Assembly (NCBI GenBank): GCA_964351875.1
Contig: CAYGQC010000086.1
Span: forward strand, 1-16,407
Origin: JANSWO01 sp964351875
GTDB lineage: Bacteria; Pseudomonadota; Gammaproteobacteria; Pseudomonadales; Azotimanducaceae
DNA length: 16,407 nt
Direction of reading: 5' to 3'
The notes beneath the pieces were generated by a model. That model saw nothing but the letters and a program-made list of their open reading frames with translations. It made no database searches and was not told where the DNA came from. Positions 7,047 to 14,063 of the stretch are shown piece after piece; within the stretch, counting starts at the first letter, position 1, and every line of letters begins with the position of its first letter. Made by a program: the position numbers and the translations under genes.

Positions 7047-9482
7047 TTACGGCGCCGTCGAGACAAGCGAAGCAAGCATCTGCTGCACGCCCGCCGTCGA
7101 TGGGTGCTCCGCACCGTGAACCGCGAGAAAATTGTCATAGGCGGATTGTAGTGATTCGCGCGCTTCACTCACCCTGCCGAGTTCGGATTGGCAGTATCCG
7201 ATGGCCATCTGAGCATCAGGAATTGTCCAATGCCCGGGTGGATAAATCTGCCGGCGTGCATCTAGTGAGGCGTTGAGTAAGCTCAAGCCCTCCTCATGTT
7301 CGCCGGCTTTGCACATGGTGAAGCCTAACTTGGCCTCAAAGTAAGCTCGAGTTTCGTCAGTCTCGGAGAAGTTGCTTTGCACGGCCTCAAGCATAGGTTT
7401 CATCGCCGCAACGCCTTGCGCTGGCTCACCCATGTGGTTGTACATAAGCCCATAGGACGCAATGGTCCAAACCAGCCAGGGGTGCGCCTCACCAAGCTTT
7501 TCACGCATTAACGCGATGGTCCTGTCGTACTGAAACTCTGCGTCATCGAATCGCTTCAGCGCTGCCAGCAAACCCGCCTGATTAGACATCGACTGCAGGC
7601 CGTTAGCGCTGCCGAGTTCGCCGGCCGCTTCCAGGGTTGAGAGCACTTGCTCCATGTAGCCTGCCGCCGCCTCGAAATCCGCCTGAATCGACTTAATACT
7701 GGACAGCCCATTGTAGGCGCGCGCTAAGGGCACGTAATCGTCCGGAGCGTTTTCGGTCACCCAGGTTATCAAGGCTTGGATCTGCTCTTCTCCGGCCGAA
7801 TATTCGCCGGCTGAAACCAAAGCTTCGCCGCGGACACCCATCAATGAGCTGATTGTGGAGCTATCGATATCATGGTCTTTGGCCAACGCGAGCGCCGCGC
7901 CCGCGGCACTCGTGGACTCCGAAAAATGCCCGACCCGAAAGAGGGTTTCAGCGTTGTATGCCAGCACCTGCACACGCACTGATACAGGAAGCTCTGAGAG
8001 CTCTCGCTCTGTCCAGGCAACCAGTTCAAGCGCGCGCTCCGGTTGTCCTCGCCCGGCGTAGATCTGGCCGAGGGCGGCGCGCAGGTAAGCAAGACGCGGC
8101 GTGTCGAATCCGGCGGCCGTATCCAAACTGCGATCAGCCGCGTCAAGCGCTTCGTCGATTGTCGTTACCGGATTCAGTGATTCCAGAGGGTTGGCGCTGG
8201 ACAACGTTTCCACAAGAAAACCAACAGAAGCGTCAGCGGTGCTTGCGTTCTCCTCTGCCCGTAGCCGCTCACGCTCCGAGTTCCCAAGCGCGATCAGCGT
8301 CGATATGAGCAGCCCGACAATGACGACCGCCGAGCTCGCTCCTAACAGTGTCGCCACGCGATTGCGGCGAACGAATCGGCCGAATACATACAGAGCGTCA
8401 TCACCACGCGCTGAGATCGGTCGACGCTCCAGATGCCGGTTTATATCATCAGCCAGCGCTGTCGCAGAACCGTATCGGCGCGCCGCATCCGGGTGCGTCG
8501 CAGTGGCAATGATCGTATCGAGATCCTGGCTGCCGGTAGCTGCAGGTTTCTTGCTATGCGTTTCGACTAAGTCCCTGGCTTCAAGTAAAGACAGGCCGCT
8601 GACATCATAAGCTCGCTCACCCGTCAGCACTTCGCGCAGCATGATTCCGAGCGCGTAAACATCGCTCCCAACACTTGCCGGTTCGCCCGCGAGCAATTCG
8701 GGGGCTGCGTAGTTGACGGTCATCGGCGCAGCACCAACACCGGTGAGATCGTCGCCCTCCTGCACTGCCAAGGTGAGTTTCGCGATGCCGAAGTCCAGCA
8801 GCTTGGGCTCGCCGTCCGCCGTAATCAGAACGTTGTCTGGCTTGATGTCTCGATGCAGAATCAACGCACCGTGCGCATGGCCAACGGCTGAGCATACTTT
8901 CACGAATCGGCGCAATTGGCGTCGAATGGACTGCGCGGGATCGAATCGAAACGGCACCCCGTCCACGTACTCCATCACGAGATACGGCTGTCCGTCTTCA
9001 CTGCCGCCATCGAGCAGCGCTGTAATGTTCGGATGCTGAAGCCCGGCCATGATGCGGCGCTCGCTCTCGAAGCGTTGCTGAACCGATGAGCTATGCAATC
9101 GGCCACGAATGAACTTGACGGCTACGGTTCGTTCGAACGTGCCGTCGGCACGCTCAGCTTTATAGACCGCACCCATGCCGCCTTCGCCTAACTGCTCCAA
9201 CAGACGATACGGCCCGACGTGGCTGACGTTAGCCACAGGGTCGTCAACGATCGAATCGAAGCCGGACTGAATCTGAGACTGAACGTGACGGGTGCTGTCG
9301 ACGCCAGTCTCGTGCAGCTTGAGCAGCGCGAATACGCGGCTCTTCAAAGCGCCATCGCCGCCGCAGAGCTCATCGAGATGAGCGCTGCGATCATCACCGC
9401 GCAGATCGATCACCGCCTCCAACAGCGCAAGGGCGCGCCGTTCGCTCACCGGATCAGATGCGCTCACAATAAACCCTGCCAT
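7047..9482 (-). CDS. Transmembrane Ser/Thr protein kinase with C-terminal TPR region
   Basis: An 811-residue Hanks-type kinase. The ~85-residue N-terminal region resembles that seen before the kinase domain in proteobacterial TPR-kinases. Kinase landmarks: glycine loop GEGGMG at 99-104, VAVK with Lys123, HRDIKPDN at 210-217, DFG at 230-232 and AAPE near 259-262. All catalytic residues look intact. One transmembrane helix lies near 376-399, after basic residues (RFVRRNR). The remaining ~400 residues are helical with TPR-like repeats (for example LAYLRAALGQIYAGRGQPERAL, AEFQYDRTIALMREKLGEAHPW), predicted outside the membrane. This fits a receptor-type kinase sensing through the TPR region. ATG at 9482 is used; a GTG at 9467 with AGGG upstream is an alternative. 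No ECF sigma gene, a common neighbour of this class, is adjacent. Downstream targets unknown. Confidence 0.93.
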   Translation of the reverse strand: MAGFIVSASDPVSERRALALLEAVIDLRGDDRSAHLDELCGGDGALKSRVFALLKLHETGVDSTRHVQSQIQSGFDSIVDDPVANVSHVGPYRLLEQLGEGGMGAVYKAERADGTFERTVAVKFIRGRLHSSSVQQRFESERRIMAGLQHPNITALLDGGSEDGQPYLVMEYVDGVPFRFDPAQSIRRQLRRFVKVCSAVGHAHGALILHRDIKPDNVLITADGEPKLLDFGIAKLTLAVQEGDDLTGVGAAPMTVNYAAPELLAGEPASVGSDVYALGIMLREVLTGERAYDVSGLSLLEARDLVETHSKKPAATGSQDLDTIIATATHPDAARRYGSATALADDINRHLERRPISARGDDALYVFGRFVRRNRVATLLGASSAVVIVGLLISTLIALGNSERERLRAEENASTADASVGFLVETLSSANPLESLNPVTTIDEALDAADRSLDTAAGFDTPRLAYLRAALGQIYAGRGQPERALELVAWTERELSELPVSVRVQVLAYNAETLFRVGHFSESTSAAGAALALAKDHDIDSSTISSLMGVRGEALVSAGEYSAGEEQIQALITWVTENAPDDYVPLARAYNGLSSIKSIQADFEAAAGYMEQVLSTLEAAGELGSANGLQSMSNQAGLLAALKRFDDAEFQYDRTIALMREKLGEAHPWLVWTIASYGLMYNHMGEPAQGVAAMKPMLEAVQSNFSETDETRAYFEAKLGFTMCKAGEHEEGLSLLNASLDARRQIYPPGHWTIPDAQMAIGYCQSELGRVSEARESLQSAYDNFLAVHGAEHPSTAGVQQMLASLVSTAP

Positions 9483-9577
9483 CTTTCAGCACGATGCCAA
9501 CCTCGAGTCCCGATCACTATTTCAACGCCCAAAGACTACACCGCCACAAGCCTGAACAGGCGCAGACATACATTTTG

Positions 9578-9607
9578 TTCACAAGCACATGCGTAGGCTC
9601 GCTAAAT
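9578..9607 (+). promoter_or_regulatory. Candidate promoter for the lipocalin gene
   Basis: TTCACA at 9578-9583 matches 5 of 6 bases of the -35 consensus. It is followed after 18 bp by CTAAAT at 9602-9607, a weak -10. It lies in the 170-bp divergent gap with the kinase gene, 45 bp before the lipocalin ATG. The spacing is plausible but the -10 is poor. Confidence 0.25.
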
Positions 9608-9652
9608 CCGAAAACCCCCAGACCTCTGCCTTGGGCGAACCAGTTGGCAAAG

Positions 9653-10249
9653 ATGAAGACATATTCAGAACTCAAACAGCCTGCGCGCCTAAGCGCGGCT
9701 CAAGCAATTCAGACTACTTTTTTGTGGCTCGCAATCGCGTTTGCTACTGGCTGCTCAAGCACAGGAGACCACATGCCTCTGCCTACCGTTGAACAGGTGG
9801 ATATCGAAAAGTTCATGGGCGATTGGTACGTCATCGTCGGGATCACGACGCCATTCGAGAACGATGCCTACAACTCGATCGAGAACTACCAGCTTGCCCA
9901 TGACGGCAGCATCAACACGACCTTCACTTTCCGCGAGGATGCGTTTGATGGCCCAGTAAAGGAGTACAACCCTCGAGGCTTCGTGAAACCGGAGACCGGT
10001 AACGCGATCTGGGGCATGCAATTCTTGTGGCCATTTCGCGCGGACTACCGTATCGCACATCTGAGCGACGACTATCAGTACACGATCGTTGGCCGCAACG
10101 CCCGTGACTACGTGTGGATCATGGCCCGGGAGCCCGTACCACCTGAAGAGGATATCCAGATGCTAATCGATACTGCGGTTGGTATGGGTTACAGCTCCGA
10201 CAAGATCGAGCGCAAACCCCAGCAACCGCTCATTGAGCGAGGGGACTAG
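9653..10249 (+). CDS. Lipocalin-family lipoprotein (Blc-like)
   Basis: A 198-residue lipocalin with a lipoprotein-type export signal. Residues 1-33 hold a hydrophobic segment (FLWLAIAF) ending in the lipobox-like ATGC, with Cys34 as the expected lipidation site; Ala rather than Leu at -3 is slightly atypical. The mature domain has the lipocalin G-x-W signature in GDWYVIVG (56-63), the strand ENYQLAHDGSINTTFTF (77-93), PRGF near 107-110, and the late strand DYVWIMAREP (152-161) typical of bacterial lipocalins. Such proteins sit in the outer membrane and bind fatty acids or lysophospholipids. Helix-rich residues ~163-180 close the domain. ATG at 9653 puts the signal at the N-terminus; starting at 9494 would bury it and is rejected. 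No strong Shine-Dalgarno is seen. It is divergent from the kinase and converges on the amidohydrolase with a 51-bp gap. Confidence 0.9.
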   Translation: MKTYSELKQPARLSAAQAIQTTFLWLAIAFATGCSSTGDHMPLPTVEQVDIEKFMGDWYVIVGITTPFENDAYNSIENYQLAHDGSINTTFTFREDAFDGPVKEYNPRGFVKPETGNAIWGMQFLWPFRADYRIAHLSDDYQYTIVGRNARDYVWIMAREPVPPEEDIQMLIDTAVGMGYSSDKIERKPQQPLIERGD

Positions 10250-10300
10250 AGCGACAGACGGGTTTCCCCACCCCGACTGCCATTTAGCGCGCCTAACCGA

Positions 10301-11974
10301 TCAAGCGACGGCAATCTGCCCACTGTGAGCATCGGTATAGCTGCCTTGCTCAAAAGCAATGGCGCCGTTGACCAGCACCGTATCGATACCTATCGCATCT
10401 CGTACATAGCGCAGGCCGCCTTCCGCAACGCCCGGCAAGTCGTGCGCCATTCGTTCCGGTCCGCGCGCGATGGTATCCGCATCGAAGATCACGACATCGG
10501 CAGCAAAACCCGGTATCAACTGACCGCGCTCCGGGATGCCCCAGATTCGCGCAGTATCTGACGTGATCTTGCGAACGGCTTGCTCCAGGCTCAACTCACC
10601 GGATGCGCGAACGAATTCGCTAAACAGGTAACCCGTATCACCGTAGGTAGAAAACGAGGCGATGTGCGCACCGCCATCACTTGCGCCAATGTGGACATCG
10701 TCGTCGGCCAGCAATGGGCCGACTCGGGAGGTCACATCGTGGCCGACACTCTCAGCCAGGAAATGCACTTTGAAATCGTGCTCGAGAGAAACATCAATCA
10801 TCGCATCAACCGCGCTGATGTCCCGCTGACTCGCCACCTCTGCAACGCTACAACCCACCAGCGCCGAACCGGCTTGCGGCACGTGTCGAATCACAAGCTT
10901 GCCAAGCCAGGCAGCACCGCCGTCCGGGCCCGCTGCTGCGACGAGCTTGGCGCGCTGATCGACGTTGGTGAACGCGGTTACGCGCTCCGCGTAAGGCAGG
11001 CGCATGACCGTATACCAGGTCGGGTTAATCGCGAAGAAGAGCGAAGGCAGCTCAAAGCTGAAGCTGATATCGATGGGTCTCGTCTGAACCTGCGGCCAGA
11101 CCCGCGCGCCACGCGCCATCTGCTCATGCACTCGCTGCATCACACGCGGCACGTTTTCCGGCGTGCTGGCGTTGTCGAATAGCGGCGAAAACGTCGTGGG
11201 GATATCGTGCTTGAGCGAGAGCTCAGCAAGCTGATCCACTCGTGCGAGCGTAATATCAGTCGCGTAAAATTCCGGCACGACCTGCAGAACTCGACCGAAC
11301 TCGCCCAACACACCGGCCAGCGCATCCAGCTCTTCAAAGTGCGCCCAGCGGCTCGGTACGGGGAACATATTCTGATCCACGTCGACGTAGCTCGTGGACA
11401 AGCCAACCGCACCGGCCTGCAGGCACTCGCGCAGTAGCTCGCACATCCCCTGAATCTCCTGCGGATCGGCCGCACGCTGTTGCGCGGCGTCACCCATCAC
11501 CCATAGCCTGATAACGCTATGACCGACCAGGGGCGCGACGTTGACCGACAGCCCAGTGCGTATGGCGCTGAGGTAGCCTTCAAATGACTCCCAGGTCCAT
11601 TCAAAAGCACTACCGTCGAATACCTCCGGTGGCAGCTCTTCAATTTGCCGGAACATACCCGTAAGCGCGTCGCGGTGTTCCACCTTGAGTGGTGCGAGCG
11701 ACAGAGAGCAGTTTCCCGGCACGACGGTCGTGATCCCGTGCTCCAGCGCAGGCTTTGCCGCACCGTCCCAAAGCAACTGAGCATCAAAGTGGGTGTGGGG
11801 GTCGATAAAACCAGGTGCAACCACTCTGCCGGAAGCATCAATTTCCCGGCTGGCAGCGCCATCGATACTACCGATGGCGGCAATGCGGCCGTCCTTAATC
11901 GCCACGTCACCGCTGAAGCCTGGGGCACCAGAGCCGTCTACGATGGTTCCACCCCGAATGATCACGTCAAACAT
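10301..11974 (-). CDS. Amidohydrolase, N-acyl-D-amino-acid deacylase (D-aminoacylase) family
   Basis: A 557-residue metal-dependent amidohydrolase. The small N-terminal beta domain (MFDVIIRGGTIVDGSG) leads into the TIM barrel with the metal motif HTH at 60-62 in GFIDPHTHFD. Next comes PGNCSLSLAP (86-95), whose Cys89 corresponds to the metal-bridging Cys of D-aminoacylases. Further family landmarks are APLVGHS (about 154), HFLAESVGHD, GASDGGAHI (the catalytic Asp region) and the C-terminal PGFAADVVIFD. Expected reaction: hydrolysis of an amide or N-acyl bond; many homologues annotated this way have unknown substrates. No signal peptide, so cytoplasmic. ATG at 11974 has AGGAG 6 bp upstream; the extension to 12112 is unnecessary. 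It lies 70 bp downstream of the 88-residue unknown gene on the same strand and is probably the last gene of that unit. Confidence 0.93.
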   Translation of the reverse strand: MFDVIIRGGTIVDGSGAPGFSGDVAIKDGRIAAIGSIDGAASREIDASGRVVAPGFIDPHTHFDAQLLWDGAAKPALEHGITTVVPGNCSLSLAPLKVEHRDALTGMFRQIEELPPEVFDGSAFEWTWESFEGYLSAIRTGLSVNVAPLVGHSVIRLWVMGDAAQQRAADPQEIQGMCELLRECLQAGAVGLSTSYVDVDQNMFPVPSRWAHFEELDALAGVLGEFGRVLQVVPEFYATDITLARVDQLAELSLKHDIPTTFSPLFDNASTPENVPRVMQRVHEQMARGARVWPQVQTRPIDISFSFELPSLFFAINPTWYTVMRLPYAERVTAFTNVDQRAKLVAAAGPDGGAAWLGKLVIRHVPQAGSALVGCSVAEVASQRDISAVDAMIDVSLEHDFKVHFLAESVGHDVTSRVGPLLADDDVHIGASDGGAHIASFSTYGDTGYLFSEFVRASGELSLEQAVRKITSDTARIWGIPERGQLIPGFAADVVIFDADTIARGPERMAHDLPGVAEGGLRYVRDAIGIDTVLVNGAIAFEQGSYTDAHSGQIAVA

Positions 11975-12044
11975 GTCGTTCTCCTGGAGGCTTTCACTGC
12001 CTCTATCTGTTCTGTTGATATCGCTTTGTATGGACTGTCTATCT

Positions 12045-12311
12045 TCAGGGTCTAGCGGGCGTCTGACCCACCGCCTGCAGAAATCGTTGCCAGGGCTGGC
12101 CTTTGAGCCCATCGACGCTGTCGACTCCGCACACTGCCATCAGCGCCAGGCCCGTATCGTTCTCCATGGCCACATCCCGCACGGCGCCATTTTCAAATCG
12201 AACCTGAACAATCAATTCAGCCGAGCCGTCATGCCCGCCGGCGATGCTCGCGCCAACGATCACCGGTTCTGGCAAACGCGGAGTAGAAGCGTCAGTTGAT
12301 GTGTGGGGCAT
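12045..12311 (-). CDS. 88-residue protein of unknown family
   Basis: I do not recognise this family. The frame is credible as a gene: it starts with ATG 4 bp after the stop of the LysM-like gene, has AGGA just upstream (only 2 bp spacing), and ends before a clear unit containing the amidohydrolase Shine-Dalgarno. The protein has a Ser/Thr/Pro-rich lead (1-15), then VIVGASIAGGHDGSAELIVQVRF with alternating hydrophobics that suggest a beta-hairpin. A motif-like end follows: TGLALMAVCGVDSV (about 53-66) and GQPWQRFLQAV (about 71-81). There is no signal peptide or membrane segment. It is short and acidic to neutral, so a small cytoplasmic binding or accessory subunit is possible. Function not assigned. 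Confidence 0.65.
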   Translation of the reverse strand: MPHTSTDASTPRLPEPVIVGASIAGGHDGSAELIVQVRFENGAVRDVAMENDTGLALMAVCGVDSVDGLKGQPWQRFLQAVGQTPARP

Positions 12312-12315
12312 TGTC

Positions 12316-12585
12316 CTAATCGTCGGATTTCATGCGCGCAGAGCCGCCAAAGACGGTATTGCCATCGCCTTCGATGGGCGGTTCGACGAAGACCACGTCG
12401 CTGCCTGTCAGCAGGCCTGGTGGGTTGCGCATCAGAAAGATGTGCAAATTCCAGCCCTGAAGCGCTGCCATTGCGTCTTCTACGGTCATCTCGGGCAGCT
12501 CCCTCTCGGCAATCTTTTCCAGCGTATCGCCTGGTTCCGGGGCGACGAAACGCCGCTGCCGGGACAGTTGCTCTGCTTGAGTCAC
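12316..12585 (-). CDS. Small cytoplasmic LysM-like domain protein
   Basis: An 89-residue protein whose centre looks like one LysM-type module: EPGDTLEKIAERE (17-29), a GWNLHIFLMRNPPGLLTG segment (44-61) and DVVFVEPP (63-70). This matches the LysM pattern of GDTL...IA, N...NP..L..GD, then a terminal hydrophobic strand. The insertion between the two helices is longer than usual, and no signal peptide or membrane anchor precedes it, unlike most peptidoglycan-binding LysM proteins. The LysM assignment is therefore by pattern only. GTG start at 12585 with AGGAG (12596-12592) 6 bp upstream is convincing. The next gene begins 4 bp after its stop, so the pair is co-translated. A role as a small protein-protein or scaffold module is inference. 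Confidence 0.65.
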   Translation of the reverse strand: MTQAEQLSRQRRFVAPEPGDTLEKIAERELPEMTVEDAMAALQGWNLHIFLMRNPPGLLTGSDVVFVEPPIEGDGNTVFGGSARMKSDD

Positions 12586-12656
12586 GCAGCTCTCCTTTGG
12601 TTATCCGGGTCAGGAATTGCCCAGACGACAATTAATGGCTTTGAATTAGACGCCCG

Positions 12657-12686
12657 AGAATAGAACCGCGAGCCTAAACAGATCAA
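12657..12686 (-). promoter_or_regulatory. Candidate promoter of the LysM-like/unknown/amidohydrolase unit
   Basis: On the minus strand TTGATC (12686-12681, 4 of 6 to the -35 consensus) is followed after 18 bp by TATTCT (12662-12657, 4 of 6 to the -10 consensus). It sits in the 135-bp gap before the LysM-like gene, about 70 bp upstream of its GTG. If real, the last three genes can be transcribed apart from the upstream dehydrogenase/isomerase genes. Confidence 0.3.
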
Positions 12687-12720
12687 GCACAGAGTCTCGA
12701 AGTTGCGCGAGCCAACCCGA

Positions 12721-13347
12721 CTAGGAAGCAGCCCGATCACCCATCAGCATCGCCTCAAGGGTCACCAGATGCTGGCGGCCGAAGAACAGTTCTCCGTCAA
12801 TCAAGTAGGCGGGCGAATCGATTATGCCCACTTCATCCGACTCGGCGGTGACCTTCGCAAGCTCGCCAACGCCCTCGCCGTCGGCATACGCGGCAAAGCC
12901 TGCCGCCTGCGCTGGCGTAAGAACGCCGGCAAATACAGCGGTGAGTTCGTCGACGGACTCGATGTCGAGTTCAGCGCGCCAGAATCTGGGTAGCAGCTCA
13001 GCGAGAAGTGCGCGTCCCACCCCAAAACGATTGGCGTACACGAGCGCCCTGTTCGCCAGTTCTGTGTTCCAACTCCGATCCAGCGGCACGACTTCAAGAC
13101 CGCGACGGCGCGCGTAGCGCAGCGCATCCATCTTTAGGTGTCGCTTACGGGCTGCTTTGTGTTGCGCGCCTCGACTCGTTGGCTCGTCGGACATACCGTC
13201 TTCGCCGACCAGCCAGAAACTGCCGCTACGACCCAGCGATACCGGTAACCAGCGAGCCTCGCTGCCAGTACGGTCGATCATCTCGCAGGTCGAACCGAAG
13301 GCGAGGTAGCCACTGATGCTGGTCACATCCAGAAAAATGGTCAGCAC
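12721..13347 (-). CDS. DsbA-fold protein related to 2-hydroxychromene-2-carboxylate isomerase (second paralogue)
   Basis: A 208-residue thioredoxin/DsbA-fold protein of the group that includes the glutathione-dependent isomerase NahD. It has no CXXC motif, so it is not a disulfide oxidase. The N-terminus is FLDVTSISGYLAFGS; the usual S-P-Y after the first strand is changed to S-I-S (Ser10-Ile11-Ser12). The inserted helical part (HLKMDALRYARRRGLEV) and the end IDSPAYLIDGELFFGRQHL with a cis-Pro loop are family-like. It is clearly a paralogue of the upstream gene (FFGRQHL versus FFGREHL near the C-terminus). GTG start at 13347 overlaps the upstream TAG by one base (TAGTG), indicating translational coupling; GGGAG lies 10 bp upstream. 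It may be a divergent catalytic or a non-catalytic partner subunit. Substrate unknown. Confidence 0.88.
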   Translation of the reverse strand: MLTIFLDVTSISGYLAFGSTCEMIDRTGSEARWLPVSLGRSGSFWLVGEDGMSDEPTSRGAQHKAARKRHLKMDALRYARRRGLEVVPLDRSWNTELANRALVYANRFGVGRALLAELLPRFWRAELDIESVDELTAVFAGVLTPAQAAGFAAYADGEGVGELAKVTAESDEVGIIDSPAYLIDGELFFGRQHLVTLEAMLMGDRAAS

Positions 13348-14063
13348 TAGTACGCCGCTCCCATCTGCTCATAGGCAACGTCGGGTGCAGCGCCCTCCTG
13401 GCCTTCCAGTAGCCAACGCACCATAGGCAGGTGCTCACGGCCGAAGAAGACCTCAGAGTCAGCCTCGCAAGGAGCCCCTACCACGTAGGTGGGCACGCCA
13501 TAGATATCACAATTCAGAAGAGGCTCTTGCAGCGCGTCGTGTTCTCGCCGCCCTTCTCCGTTAAGAAAATCAGCAAATCCTTCCGCTGGTGCCCCGGCCT
13601 CCACGACCATCGCACCGACCACCGAAGCGTCTTCGATATCAAGCTCGCGGATCCAGAATCGCTGGTACGTAAGCTCCGTATAGCGGCGCGTAACGCTCTG
13701 GCCGAATCGTTTGCACCAAAGCAGACCAATACCGGCCAGCGAGGAATCCCATATTTTTGTAGTGCCCAGCAGCTCCAGCCCCCGCGCACGTGCGTAGCGC
13801 TTGCAATCCCGGTAGGCGTACTTGACCGACTGCCATTGTTTCGGGGAACGCTCGCTCTTGAGCACCTTACCTTTGCCGTCCGTTTTGGCAGAGCCAGCAT
13901 AGCTGACAATATCGAGGGTCAGCGGACGCCAATCGGCCTCGATGCCGAGCTCGTCAAGTAGGTGGTAGGTAGGGCCAATCGCGAGGTATGCGTAGGGCGA
14001 CTTGTAGTCGATGTAGACGATCAGAGGCGCATCACTGGTCAGAGCCAGCGCTCGGTCACTCAC
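13347..14063 (-). CDS. DsbA-fold protein, 2-hydroxychromene-2-carboxylate isomerase-like (first paralogue)
   Basis: A 238-residue member of the same isomerase-like DsbA branch. The N-terminal strand leads into YIDYKSPYAYLA with Ser22 in the S-P-Y motif that in NahD-type enzymes carries the catalytic Ser for glutathione-assisted isomerisation. The helical insert holds KYAYRDCKRYARARGLEL (about 82-99), the pattern expected in the family. The cis-Pro loop is YGVPTYVVG and the end is EVFFGREHLPMVRWLLEG. No signal peptide; cytoplasmic. GTG start at 14063 overlaps the stop of the dehydrogenase gene by 4 nt (GTGA), with a strong GGAGG 8 bp upstream. The next gene overlaps its stop by one base. The context implies that the three proteins are made together and act on one pathway. 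Confidence 0.9.
   Translation of the reverse strand: MSDRALALTSDAPLIVYIDYKSPYAYLAIGPTYHLLDELGIEADWRPLTLDIVSYAGSAKTDGKGKVLKSERSPKQWQSVKYAYRDCKRYARARGLELLGTTKIWDSSLAGIGLLWCKRFGQSVTRRYTELTYQRFWIRELDIEDASVVGAMVVEAGAPAEGFADFLNGEGRREHDALQEPLLNCDIYGVPTYVVGAPCEADSEVFFGREHLPMVRWLLEGQEGAAPDVAYEQMGAAY

Noticed and set aside
9494..9652. N-terminal extension of the lipocalin frame from an ATG at 9494
   Set aside because: It would put 53 residues before the lipoprotein signal and uses a region of the divergent gap; the ATG at 9653 gives a normal export signal.
11975..12112. 46-residue extension of the amidohydrolase
   Set aside because: The extension overlaps the upstream 88-residue gene, lacks conserved features, and the ATG at 11974 has a strong AGGAG.
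13431..13961. Plus-strand ORF of 176 codons
   Set aside because: Antisense to the first DsbA-fold gene, whose motifs, start overlap and Shine-Dalgarno are clear.
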